A DNA stretch of 64,000 bases, from the NCBI GenBank assembly GCA_033782935.1, contig JAWQEG010000490.1:30001-94000 (forward strand), given 5' to 3'. Positions 22,331 to 35,280 of the stretch are shown in pieces. Below the pieces are notes generated by a model, which was given only the letters and a program-made list of their open reading frames with translations, ran no database searches and was not told where the DNA came from. Position 1 is the first letter of the stretch. Every line of letters begins with the position of its first letter. A program made the position numbers and the translations under genes. Source of the DNA: Petrolisthes cinctipes (lineage: Eukaryota > Arthropoda > Malacostraca > Decapoda > Porcellanidae).

Positions 22331-24269
22331 GCATGTACAGATCGCTACTGGGACACAAAAATATCGAATTTTCGGGTGTTTTGAGGTTGAATTTGAGATA
22401 TAAACGGGTGCAGAAGATGCATAGACATATTAACTTTGGGCAACTAAAATATCGATTTTCAGCATGTTTTGGGCCTGTATCTGAGTAGGCATGTACAGAT
22501 CGCTTCTGCGACCCCAAAATATCGAATTTTCGGGTGTTTTAAGCCTGAATTTGAGATATAAACGGGTACAGAAGATGCATGCACATATAGACTTTTAGGC
22601 ACCTAAAATATCGATTTTGAGCATCCTTTGAGTCTGTATCTTGAAAACATACTAACTAGGAGTAAGCATGTACAGATCGCTTCTTGGACCCAAAAATACC
22701 GAATTTTCGGGTGTTTTGAGTCTGAATTTGAGATATAAACGGGTACAAAAGATGCATGCCCATATCGACTTTGGGCAACTAAAAGATCGATTTTCAGTAT
22801 GTTTTGGGCCTGTATTTTGAAAATACTCTAACACGGAGTAGGCATGTACAGATCGCTTCTGGGACCCCAAAATATCGAATTTTCGGGTGTTTTGTGCCTG
22901 AATTTGCGATATTGACTTTGGTCACCTAAAATATCGATTTTCAGCAATTTCTTGGGCCTGTATTTTGAAAAGATTCTAGCACTGAGTAGGCATGTACAGA
23001 TCGCTTCTTGCACCCCGAAATATCGAATTTTCGGGTGTTTTGAGGTTGAAATTGAGATATAAACGGGTACCGAAGATGCATGCACATATCGACTTTTGGG
23101 CATTTAAAAGATCAATTTTCAGTATGTTTTTGGCCTGTTATTTTAAAATACTCTAACACGGAGTAGGCATGTACAGATCGCTTCTGGGACCCCAAAATAT
23201 CAAATTTTCGGGTGTTATGGGCCTAAATTTGAGATATTGACTTTGGGCACCTAAAATATCGATTTTCAGCATGTTTTGGGCCTGTATTTTGAAAATACTC
23301 TAACACGGAGTACGCATGTACAGATCGCTTCTTGGACCCCAAAATATCGAATTTTCGGGTGTTTTGAGCCTGAATTTGAGATATAAACGGGTACTGAAGA
23401 TGCATGCACTTATCGACTTTTGGGCACCTAAAATATCGATTTTGAGCATGTTTTGGGTCTGGATTTTGAAAACATTCTAACTAGGAGTAGGCATGTACTG
23501 ATCGCTTCAAGGATCCAAAATTACCGAATTTTCGGGAGTTTTGAGCCTGAATTTGAGATATAAACGGGTACAGAAGATGCATGCACATATCGACTTTGGA
23601 CACTTAAAATATCGATTTTTAGCATGTTTTGAGCCTATATTTTGAAAACATTCTATCACTGAGTACGCATGTACAGATCGCTTCTTGGACCAAAAAATAT
23701 CGAATTTTCGGGTGTTTTGAGGTTGAATTTGGGATATAAACCGGTGCAGAAGATGCATACACATATTGACTTTGGGCACCTAAAATATCGATTTGCAGAA
23801 AGTTTTGGGCCTGTATCTGAGGAGGCATGTACAGATCGCATCTGAGACTCCAAAATATCGAGTTTTCGGGTGTTTTGAGCCTGAATTTGAGATATAAACG
23901 GGTATAGAAGATGCATGCACATATCGACTTCTGGGCACCTAAAAGATCGAATATCAGTATGTTTATGGCCTGAATTTTGATAATACTCTAACACGGAGTA
24001 GGCATGTACAGATCGCTTCTGGGACCCCAAAATATCGAATTTTCGAGTGTTTTGAGCATAAATTTGAGATATAAACGGGTACAGAAGATGCATGCACATA
24101 TTGACTCTGGGCACCTAAAATATCGATTTTTCAGCATGTTTTGGGCCTGTATTTCGGAAATACTCTAACACGGATTAGGCATGTACAGATCGCTTCTTGG
24201 ACCACAAAATATCGAATTTTCGGGTGTTTGAGCCTGAATTTGAGATATAAACGGGTACAGAAGATGCAT
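22331..24269. repeat. satellite array right of the last LTR
   Basis: Mixed satellite of the 176/177-, 158- and 147-bp types with small indels (for example CAATTTCTTGGGCC near 22944 and GTTATTTTAAAATAC near 23137). No LTR copy occurs to the right of this point within the window. It leads into the 4.28-kb duplicated segment. Confidence 0.9.
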
Positions 24270-24874
24270 GCACATATATATAGACTTTAAGGCACCTAAA
24301 ATATCGATTTTGAGCATCCTTTGGGTCTGTATCTTGAAAACATTCTAACTAGGAGTAGGCATGTACAGATCGCTTCTTGGACCCAAAAATACCGAATTTT
24401 CGGGAGTTTTGAGCTTGAATTTGAGATATAAACGGGTACAGAATAGGCATGCACATATCGACTTTTGGGCACCTAAAATAACGATTTTAAGCATGTTTTG
24501 AGCTTAAATTTTGAAAACATTCTAGCACTAAATAGGCATGTACAGATCGCTTCTGGGACCCAAAAATTTCGAATTTTCGAGTGTTTTGAGGTTTAATTTG
24601 GGATATAAACGGGTGCAGAATATGCATACACATATTAATTTTGGGCAACTAAAATATCGATTTTCAGCATGTTTTGGGCCTGTATCTGAGTAGGCATATA
24701 CAGATTGCTTCTGGGACCCCAAAATATCGAATTTTCGGGTGTTTTGATCCTGAATTTGAGATATAAACGGGTACTGAAGATGCATGCACATATCGACTTT
24801 TGGGCACATAAAATATCGATTTTGAGCATGTTTTGCGTCTTTATCTTGAAAATATTCTAACTAGGAGTAGGCAT

Positions 24875-25905
24875 GTACAGATCGCTTCTAGGACATAAAA
24901 ATACCGAATTTTCGGGTGTTTTGAGTCTGAATTTGAGATATAAACGGGTACAAAAGATACATGCACATATCGACTTTGGACACTTAAAATATCGATTTTT
25001 AGCATGTTTTGAGCCTATATTTTGAAAACATTCTAGCACTGAGTAAGCATGTACAGATCGCTTCTTGGACCCCAAAATATCGAATTTTCGGGTGTTTTGA
25101 GCCTGAAATTGAGATATAAACGGGTACAGAAGATGCATGCACATATCGACATTTGGGCACCTAAAAGATCGATTTTCAGTATGTTTTGGGCCTGTATTTT
25201 GAAAATACTCTAACACGGAGTAGGCATGTACAGATCGCTTCTGGGACCCCAAAATATCGATTTTTCGGGTGTTTTGTGCCTGAATTTGAGATATAAACGG
25301 GTATAGAAGATGCATGCACGTATCGACTTCTGGGCACCTAAAAGATCGATTTTCAATATGTTTATGGCCTGTATTTTGAAAATACTCTAACACGGAGTAG
25401 GCATGTACAGATCGCTTCCGGGACCCCAAAATATCGAATTTTCGGGTGTTTTGAGCCTGAAATTGAGATATAAACGGGTACAGAAGATGCATGCACATAT
25501 CGACATTTGGGCACCTAAAAGATCGATTTTCAGTATGTTTTGGGCCTGTATTTTGAAAATACTCTAACACGGAGTAGGCATGTACAGATCGCTTCTGGGA
25601 CCCCAAAATATCGAATTTTCGGGTGTTTTGTGCCTGAATTTGCGATATTGACTTTGTGCACCTAAAATTTCGATTTTCAGCATGTATTGGGCCTGTATTT
25701 TGAAAATACTCTAATGCGGAGTAGGCATGTACAGATTGCTTCTTGAACCCCAAAATATCGAATTTTCGGGTGCTTTGAGCCTGAATTTGAGATATAAACG
25801 GGTACTGAAGATGCATGCACATATCGACTTTTGGGCACCTAAAATATCGATTTTGAGCATGTTTTGGGTCTGTATCTTGAAAACATTATAACTAGGAGTA
25901 GGCAT
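24875..25905. repeat. 1031-bp six-monomer HOR
   Basis: Monomers end at 25050, 25227, 25404, 25581, 25728 and 25905, giving 176, 177, 177, 177, 147 and 177 bp. Compared with the 1011-bp hexamer, the 158-bp type is absent and the CTAAAAGATCG/CAGTATG 177-bp type is expanded to three in a row. Those 177-bp monomers keep one minus-strand frame open. Confidence 0.88.
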
Positions 25906-26880
25906 GTGCAGATCGCTTCTAGGACCCAAAAATACCAATTTTTCGAATGGTTTGAGCCTGAATTTGAGATAAAAACGGGTACAGAAGATGCATTCACATA
26001 TCGACTTTTGGGCACCTAAAAGATCGATTTTCAATATGTTTATGGCCTGTATTTTGAAAATACTCTAACACGGAGTAGGCATGTACAGATCGCTTCTGGG
26101 ACCCCAAAATATCGAATTTTCGGGTGTTTTGTGCCTGAATTTGAGATATAAACGGGTATAGAAGATGCATGCACGTATCGACTTCTGGGCACCTAAAAGA
26201 TCGATTTTCAATATGTTTATGGCCTGTATTTTGTAAATACTCTAACACGGAGTAGGCATGTACAGATCGCTTCCGGGACCCCAAAATATCGAATTTTCGG
26301 GTGTTTTGAGCCTGAAATTGAGATATAAACGGGTACAGAAGATGCATGCACATATCGACATTTGGGCACCTAAAAGATCGATTTTCAGTATGTTTTGGGC
26401 CTGTATTTTGAAAATACTCTAACACGGAGTAGGCATGTACAGATCGCTTCTGGGACCCCAAAATATCGAATTTTCGGGTGTTTTGTGCCTGAATTTGCGA
26501 TATTGACTATGGGCACCTAAAATTTCGATTTTCAGCATGTATTGGGCCTGTATTTTGAAAATACTCTAATGCGGAGTAGGCATGTACAGATCGCTTCTTG
26601 AACCCCAAAATATCGAATTTTCGGGTGCTTTGAGCCTGAATTTGAGATATAAACGGGTACTGAAGATGCATGCACATATCGACTTTTGGGCACCTAAAAT
26701 ATCGATTTTGAGCATGTTTTGGGTCTGTATCTTGAAAACATTATAACTAGGAGTAGGCATGTGCAGATCGCTTCTAGGACCCAAAAATACCAATTTTTCG
26801 AATGGTTTGAGCCTGAATTTGAGATAAAAACGGGTACAGAAGATGCATTCACATATCGACTTTTGGGCATCTAAAATATT
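25228..26880. repeat. 855-bp five-monomer HOR, two copies
   Basis: The segment from about 25228 recurs at about 26083, offset 855 bp, which equals four 177-bp monomers plus one 147-bp monomer. Shared private marks include CACGTATCGACTTCTGGG, CAATATGTTTATGG, CTCTAATGCGGAG and CCAATTTTTCGAATGG. The second copy ends where GGGCATCTAAAATATTG begins, near 26865. Both copies recur in the larger duplicate at 28553-33866. Confidence 0.85.
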
Positions 26881-28552
26881 GATTTTTAGCATGTTTTGAG
26901 CCTTTATTTTGAAATCATTCTAGCAATGAGTAGGCATGTACAGATCGCTTCTTGCACCCCAAAATATCGAATTTTCGGGTGTTTTGAGCCTGAAATTGAG
27001 ATATAAACGGGTACCGAAGATGCATGCACATATCGACTTTTGTGCACCTAAAAGATCGATTTTCAGTATGTTTTTGGCCTGTTATTTTAAAATACTCTAA
27101 CACGGAGTAGGCATGTACAGATCGCTTCTGGGATCCCAAAATATCGAATTTTCGGGTGTTATGGGCATGAATTTGAGATATTGATTTTGGGCACCTAAAA
27201 TATCGATTTTTACCTTGTTTTGGGCCTGTATTTTGAAAATACTCTAACACGGAGTAGGCATGTACAGATCGCTTCTTGGACCCCAAAATATCGAATTTTC
27301 AGGTGTTTTGAGCCTGAATTTAAGATATAAACGGGTACTGAAGATGCATGCACATATCGACTTTTGGGCACCTAAAATATCGATTTTGAGCATGTTTTGG
27401 GTCTGGATCTTGAAAACATTCTAACTAGAAGAAGGCATGTACAGATCGCTTCTGGGAACAAAAAATATCGAATTTTCGGGTGTTTTGAGGTTGAATTTGG
27501 GATATAAACTGGTGCAGAAGATGCATACACATATTGACTTTGTGCACCTAAAATATCGATTTTCAGCATTTTTTGGGCCTGTATCTGAGGAGGCATGTAC
27601 AGATCGCATCTAAGACCCCAAAATATCGAATTTTCGGGTGTTTTGAGCCTGAATTTGAGATATAAACGGGTATAGAAGATGCATGCACATATCGACTTCT
27701 GGCCACCTAAAAGATCGATTTTCAGTATGTTTATGGCCTGTATTTTGAAACTACTCTAACACGGAGTAGGCATGTACAGATCGCTTCCGGGACCCCAAAA
27801 TATCGAATTTTCGGGTGTTTTGAGCCTGAAATTGAGATATAAATGGGTACAGAAGATGCATGCACATATCGACATTTGGGCACCTAATAGATCGATTTTT
27901 TAAGCATGTTTTGGGCCTGTTTTTTGAAAATACTCTAACACGGAATAGGCATGTACAGATCGCTTCTGGGACCAAAGAATATAGAATTTTCGGTTGTTTT
28001 GAGGTTTAATTTGGGATATAAACGGGTGCAGAATATGCATACACATATTAACTTTGGGCAACTAAAATATCGATTTTCAGCATGTTTTGGGCCTGTATCT
28101 TAGTAGGCATATAGAGATCGCTTCTGGAACCTCAAAATATTGAATTTTCGGGTGTTTTGAGCCTGAATTTGAGATATAAACGGGTACTGAAAATGCATGC
28201 ACATATCGACTTTTGGGCACATAAAATATCGATTTTGAGCATGTTTTGGGTCTTTATCTTGAAAACATTCTAACTAGTAGTAGGCATGTACAGATCGCTT
28301 CTAGGACCCAAAAACTCCGAATTTTCGGGTTTTTTGAGCCTGAATTTGGGATATAAACGGGTACAAAAGTTGCATGCACATATCGACTTTGGACAATTAA
28401 AATATCGATTTTTAGCATGTTTTGAGCCTATGTTTTGAACACATCCTAGCATTGAGTAAGCATGTATAGATCGCTTCTTGGACAGCAAAATATCGAATTT
28501 TCGGGTGTTTTGAGCCTGAAATTGAGATATAAACGGGAAAAAGAAGATGCAT

Positions 28553-31500
28553 GCACATATATATAGACTTTAAGGCACCTAAAATATCGATTTTGAGCAT
28601 CCTTTGGGTCTGTATCTTGAAAACATTCTAACTAGGAGTAGGCATGTACAGATCGCTTCTTGGACCCAAAAATACCGAATTTTCGGGAGTTTTGAGCTTG
28701 AATTTGAGATATAAACGGGTACAGAATAGGCATGCACATATCGACTTTTGGGCACCTAAAATAACGATTTTAAGCATGTTTTGAGCTTAAATTTTGAAAA
28801 CATTCTAGCACTAAATAGGCATGTACAGATCGCTTCTGGGACCCAAAAATTTCGAATTTTCGAGTGTTTTGAGGTTTAATTTGGGATATAAACGGGTGCA
28901 GAATATGCATACACATATTAATTTTGGGCAACTAAAATATCGATTTTCAGCATGTTTTGGGCCTGTATCTGAGTAGGCATATACAGATTGCTTCTGGGAC
29001 CCCAAAATATCGAATTTTCGGGTGTTTTGATCCTGAATTTGAGATATAAACGGGTACTGAAGATGCATGCACATATCGACTTTTGGGCACATAAAATATC
29101 GATTTTGAGCATGTTTTGCGTCTTTATCTTGAAAATATTCTAACTAGGAGTAGGCATGTACAGATCGCTTCTAGGACATAAAAATACCGAATTTTCGGGT
29201 GTTTTGAGTCTGAATTTGAGATATAAACGGGTACAAAAGATACATGCACATATCGACTTTGGACACTTAAAATATCGATTTTTAGCATGTTTTGAGCCTA
29301 TATTTTGAAAACATTCTAGCACTGAGTAAGCATGTACAGATCGCTTCTTGGACCCCAAAATATCGAATTTTCGGGTGTTTTGAGCCTGAAATTGAGATAT
29401 AAACGGGTACAGAAGATGCATGCACATATCGACATTTGGGCACCTAAAAGATCGATTTTCAGTATGTTTTGGGCCTGTATTTTGAAAATACTCTAACACG
29501 GAGTAGGCATGTACAGATCGCTTCTGGGACCCCAAAATATCGATTTTTCGGGTGTTTTGTGCCTGAATTTGAGATATAAACGGGTATAGAAGATGCATGC
29601 ACGTATCGACTTCTGGGCACCTAAAAGATCGATTTTCAATATGTTTATGGCCTGTATTTTGAAAATACTCTAACACGGAGTAGGCATGTACAGATCGCTT
29701 CCGGGACCCCAAAATATCGAATTTTCGGGTGTTTTGAGCCTGAAATTGAGATATAAACGGGTACAGAAGATGCATGCACATATCGACATTTGGGCACCTA
29801 AAAGATCGATTTTCAGTATGTTTTGGGCCTGTATTTTGAAAATACTCTAACACGGAGTAGGCATGTACAGATCGCTTCTGGGACCCCAAAATATCGAATT
29901 TTCGGGTGTTTTGTGCCTGAATTTGCGATATTGACTTTGTGCACCTAAAATTTCGATTTTCAGCATGTATTGGGCCTGTATTTTGAAAATACTCTAATGC
30001 GGAGTAGGCATGTACAGATTGCTTCTTGAACCCCAAAATATCGAATTTTCGGGTGCTTTGAGCCTGAATTTGAGATATAAACGGGTACTGAAGATGCATG
30101 CACATATCGACTTTTGGGCACATAAAATATCGATTTTGAGCATGTTTTGCGTCTTTATCTTGAAAATATTCTAACTAGGAGTAGGCATGTACAGATCGCT
30201 TCTAGGACATAAAAATACCGAATTTTCGGGTGTTTTGAGTCTGAATTTGAGATATAAACGGGTACAAAAGATACATGCACATATCGACTTTGGACACTTA
30301 AAATATCGATTTTTAGCATGTTTTGAGCCTATATTTTGAAAACATTCTAGCACTGAGTAAGCATGTACAGATCGCTTCTTGGACCCCAAAATATCGAATT
30401 TTCGGGTGTTTTGAGCCTGAAATTGAGATATAAACGGGTACAGAAGATGCATGCACATATCGACATTTGGGCACCTAAAAGATCGATTTTCAGTATGTTT
30501 TGGGCCTGTATTTTGAAAATACTCTAACACGGAGTAGGCATGTACAGATCGCTTCTGGGACCCCAAAATATCGATTTTTCGGGTGTTTTGTGCCTGAATT
30601 TGAGATATAAACGGGTATAGAAGATGCATGCACGTATCGACTTCTGGGCACCTAAAAGATCGATTTTCAATATGTTTATGGCCTGTATTTTGAAAATACT
30701 CTAACACGGAGTAGGCATGTACAGATCGCTTCCGGGACCCCAAAATATCGAATTTTCGGGTGTTTTGAGCCTGAAATTGAGATATAAACGGGTACAGAAG
30801 ATGCATGCACATATCGACATTTGGGCACCTAAAAGATCGATTTTCAGTATGTTTTGGGCCTGTATTTTGAAAATACTCTAACACGGAGTAGGCATGTACA
30901 GATCGCTTCTGGGACCCCAAAATATCGAATTTTCGGGTGTTTTGTGCCTGAATTTGCGATATTGACTTTGTGCACCTAAAATTTCGATTTTCAGCATGTA
31001 TTGGGCCTGTATTTTGAAAATACTCTAATGCGGAGTAGGCATGTACAGATTGCTTCTTGAACCCCAAAATATCGAATTTTCGGGTGCTTTGAGCCTGAAT
31101 TTGAGATATAAACGGGTACTGAAGATGCATGCACATATCGACTTTTGGGCACCTAAAATATCGATTTTGAGCATGTTTTGGGTCTGTATCTTGAAAACAT
31201 TATAACTAGGAGTAGGCATGTGCAGATCGCTTCTAGGACCCAAAAATACCAATTTTTCGAATGGTTTGAGCCTGAATTTGAGATAAAAACGGGTACAGAA
31301 GATGTATTCACATATCGACTTTTGGGCACCTAAAAGATCGATTTTCAATATGTTTATGGCCTGTATTTTGAAAATACTCTAACACGGAGTAGGCATGTAC
31401 AGATCGCTTCTGGGACCCCAAAATATCGAATTTTCGGGTGTTTTGTGCCTGAATTTGAGATATAAACGGGTATAGAAGATGCATGCACGTATCGACTTCT

Positions 31501-33866
31501 GGGCACCTAAAAGATCGATTTTCAATATGTTTATGGCCTGTATTTTGTAAATACTCTAACACGGAGTAGGCATGTACAGATCGCTTCCGGGACCCCAAAA
31601 TATCGAATTTTCGGGTGTTTTGAGCCTGAAATTGAGATATAAACGGGTACAGAAGATGCATGCACATATCGACATTTGGGCACCTAAAAGATCGATTTTC
31701 AGTATGTTTTGGGCCTGTATTTTGAAAATACTCTAACACGGAGTAGGCATGTACAGATCGCTTCTGGGACCCCAAAATATCGAATTTTCGGGTGTTTTGT
31801 GCCTGAATTTGCGATATTGACTATGGGCACCTAAAATTTCGATTTTCAGCATGTATTGGGCCTGTATTTTGAAAATACTCTAATGCGGAGTAGGCATGTA
31901 CAGATCGCTTCTTGAACCCCAAAATATCGAATTTTCGGGTGCTTTGAGCCTGAATTTGAGATATAAACGGGTACTGAAGATGCATGCACATATCGACTTT
32001 TGGGCACCTAAAATATCGATTTTGAGCATGTTTTGGGTCTGTATCTTGAAAACATTATAACTAGGAGTAGGCATGTGCAGATCGCTTCTAGGACCCAAAA
32101 ATACCAATTTTTCGAATGGTTTGAGCCTGAATTTGAGATAAAAACGGGTACAGAAGATGCATTCACATATCGACTTTTGGGCATCTAAAATATTGATTTT
32201 TAGCATGTTTTGAGCCTTTATTTTGAAATCATTCTAGCAATGAGTAGGCATGTACAGATCGCTTCTTGCACCCCAAAATATCGAATTTTCGGGTGTTTTG
32301 AGCCTGAAATTGAGATATAAACGGGTACCGAAGATGCATGCACATATCGACTTTTGTGCACCTAAAAGATCGATTTTCAGTATGTTTTTGGCCTGTTATT
32401 TTAAAATACTCTAACACGGAGTAGGCATGTACAGATCGCTTCTGGGATCCCAAAATATCGAATTTTCGGGTGTTATGGGCATGAATTTGAGATATTGATT
32501 TTGGGCACCTAAAATATCGATTTTTACCTTGTTTTGGGCCTGTATTTTGAAAATACTCTAACACGGAGTAGGCATGTACAGATCGCTTCTTGGACCCCAA
32601 AATATCGAATTTTCAGGTGTTTTGAGCCTGAATTTAAGATATAAACGGGTACTGAAGATGCATGCACATATCGACTTTTGGGCACCTAAAATATCGATTT
32701 TGAGCATGTTTTGGGTCTGGATCTTGAAAACATTCTAACTAGAAGAAGGCATGTACAGATCGCTTCTGGGAACAAAAAATATCGAATTTTCGGGTGTTTT
32801 GAGGTTGAATTTGGGATATAAACTGGTGCAGAAGATGCATACACATATTGACTTTGTGCACCTAAAATATCGATTTTCAGCATTTTTTGGGCCTGTATCT
32901 GAGGAGGCATGTACAGATCGCATCTAAGACCCCAAAATATCGAATTTTCGGGTGTTTTGAGCCTGAATTTGAGATATAAACGGGTATAGAAGATGCATGC
33001 ACATATCGACTTCTGGCCACCTAAAAGATCGATTTTCAGTATGTTTATGGCCTGTATTTTGAAACTACTCTAACACGGAGTAGGCATGTACAGATCGCTT
33101 CCGGGACCCCAAAATATCGAATTTTCGGGTGTTTTGAGCCTGAAATTGAGATATAAATGGGTACAGAAGATGCATGCACATATCGACATTTGGGCACCTA
33201 ATAGATCGATTTTTTAAGCATGTTTTGGGCCTGTTTTTTGAAAATACTCTAACACGGAATAGGCATGTACAGATCGCTTCTGGGACCAAAGAATATAGAA
33301 TTTTCGGTTGTTTTGAGGTTTAATTTGGGATATAAACGGGTGCAGAATATGCTTACACATATTAACTTTGGGCAACTAAAATATCGATTTTCAGCATGTT
33401 TTGGGCCTGTATCTTAGTAGGCATATAGAGATCGCTTCTGGAACCTCAAAATATTGAATTTTCGGGTGTTTTGAGCCTGAATTTGAGATATAAACGGGTA
33501 CTGAAAATGCATGCACATATCGACTTTTGGGCACATAAAATATCGATTTTGAGCATGTTTTGGGTCTTTATCTTGAAAACATTCTAACTAGGAGTAGGCA
33601 TGTACAGATCGCTTCTAGGACCCAAAAACTCCGAATTTTCGGGTTTTTTGAGCCTGAATTTGGGATATAAACGGGTACAAAAGTTGCATGCACATATCGA
33701 CTTTGGACAATTAAAATATCGATTTTTAGCATGTTTTGAGCCTATGTTTTGAACACATCCTAGCATTGAGTAAGCATGTATAGATCGCTTCTTGGACCGC
33801 AAAATATCGAATTTTCGGGTGTTTTGAGCCTGAAATTGAGATATAAACGGGAAAAAGAAGATGCAT
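28553..33866. repeat. 4.28-kb satellite unit, copy B, expanded by 1031 bp
   Basis: A near-identical copy of 24270-28552. The offset is 4283 bp up to about 30120 and 5314 bp from about 31151 onward. The difference of 1031 bp is one extra hexamer. Only scattered single-base differences are visible. At its right end the sequence leaves copy A exactly where copy A joined copy B (AAAAAGAAGATGCATG followed by different DNA), as expected for a tandem duplication. Confidence 0.88.
29089..31150. repeat. tandem duplication of the 1031-bp HOR
   Basis: Two copies, about 29089-30119 and 30120-31150, are essentially identical. At about 30120 the sequence jumps from the end of the hexamer (GGGTACTGAAG monomer) back to CATAAAATATCG and GCGTCTTTATC, which belong to its start. 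Unequal exchange between adjacent hexamers would produce this. Confidence 0.87.
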
Positions 33867-35280
33867 GCACATATCGACATTTGGGCACGTAAAAGATCGA
33901 TTTTCAGTATGTTTTGGGCCTGTATATTGAAAACATTCTAGCACTGAGTAGGCATGTACAGATCGCTTCTTGCACCATAAAATATCGAATTTTCGGGTGT
34001 TTTGAGGCTGAAATTGAGATATAAACGGGTACCGAAGATACATGCACATATCGGCTTTTGGGCACCTAAAAGATCGATTTTCAGTATGTTTTTGGCCTGT
34101 TATTTTAAAATACTCTAACACGGAGTAGGCATGTATAGATCGCTTCTGGGACCACAAAATATCGAATTTTACGGTGTTTTGTGCCTGAATTTGCGATATT
34201 GACTTTGGGCACCTAAAATATTGATTTTTAGCATGTTTTGGGCCTGTATTTTGAAAATACTCAAACACGGAGTAGGCATGTACAGATCGCTTCTTGAACC
34301 TCAAAATATCGAATTTTCGGGTGCTTTCAGCCTAAATTTGAGATATAAACGGGTACTGAAGATTCATGTACAAATCGACTTTTGGGCACCTAAAATATCG
34401 ATTTTAAGCATGTTTTGGGTCTGTATCTTGAAAACATTATAACTAGGAGTAGGCATGTGCAGATCGCTTCTAGGACCCAAAAATACCGATTTTTCGGGTC
34501 TTTTGAGCCTGAATTTGAGATAAAAACGGGTACAGAAGATGCATGCACATATCGACTTTTGGGCATCTAAAATATTGATTTTTAGCATGTTTTGAGCCTA
34601 TATTTTGAAAACATTCTAGCACTGAGTAGGCATGTACAGATCGCTTCTTGCACCATAAAATATCGATTTTTCGGGTGTTTTGAGGCTGAAATTGAGATAT
34701 AAACGGGTACCGAAGATACATGCACATATCGGCTTTTGGGCACCTAAAAGATCGATTTTCAGTATGTTTTTCGCCTGTTATTTTAAAATACTCTAACACG
34801 GAGTAGGCATGTACAGATCGCTTCTGGGACCCCAAAATATCGAATTTTCGGATGTTATGGGCCTGAATTAGAGATATTGACTTTGGGCATCTAAAATATC
34901 GATTTTCAGCAGGTTTTGGGCCTGTATTTTGAAAATACTCTAACACGGAGTAGGCATGTACAGATCGCTTCTTGGACCCCAAAATATCGAATTTTCGGGT
35001 GTTTTGAGCCTGAATTTGAGATAAAAACGGGTACTGAAGATGCATGCACATATCGACATTTGGGCACCTAAAATATCGATTTTAAGCATGTTTTGAGCTT
35101 AAATTTTGAAAACATTCTAGCACTGAGTAGGCATTTACAGATCCCTTCTGGGACCCAAAAATTTCGAATTTTCGGGTGTTTTGAGGTTTAATTTAGGATA
35201 TAAACGGGTGTAGAATATGCATACACATATTAACTTTGGGCAACTAAAATATCGATTTTCAGCATGTTTTGGGCCTGTAT
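33867..35280. repeat. satellite array, mixed monomers
   Basis: Satellite of the same family with 176/177- and 147-bp monomers. It includes marks seen in the 24-33 kb domain (TTGCACCATAAAATATCG, GTTATTTTAAAATAC). It joins that domain to the 1301-bp HOR domain and has no non-satellite insert. Confidence 0.9.

Larger units (their letters stand above)
24270..28552. repeat. 4.28-kb satellite duplication unit, copy A
   Basis: A 4283-bp segment begins near the odd CACATATATATAGACTTTAAG sequence and is repeated from 28553. Both copies share private marks such as GAGCATCCTTTGGG, GAGCTTAAATTTTG and GCGTCTTTATCTTG. It contains a 1031-bp hexamer (24875-25905) and two 855-bp pentamers. Boundaries are good to about 15 bp because the ends lie in monomer sequence common to both sides. 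Confidence 0.88.

Noticed and set aside
24857..25822. A 321-codon minus-strand open frame, and many similar frames of 60-327 codons across 1.3-64 kb
   Set aside because: All are translations of the tandem satellite in one of its stop-poor frames. They change frame with monomer length, share no domain with known proteins, and lack any start context or splice logic.
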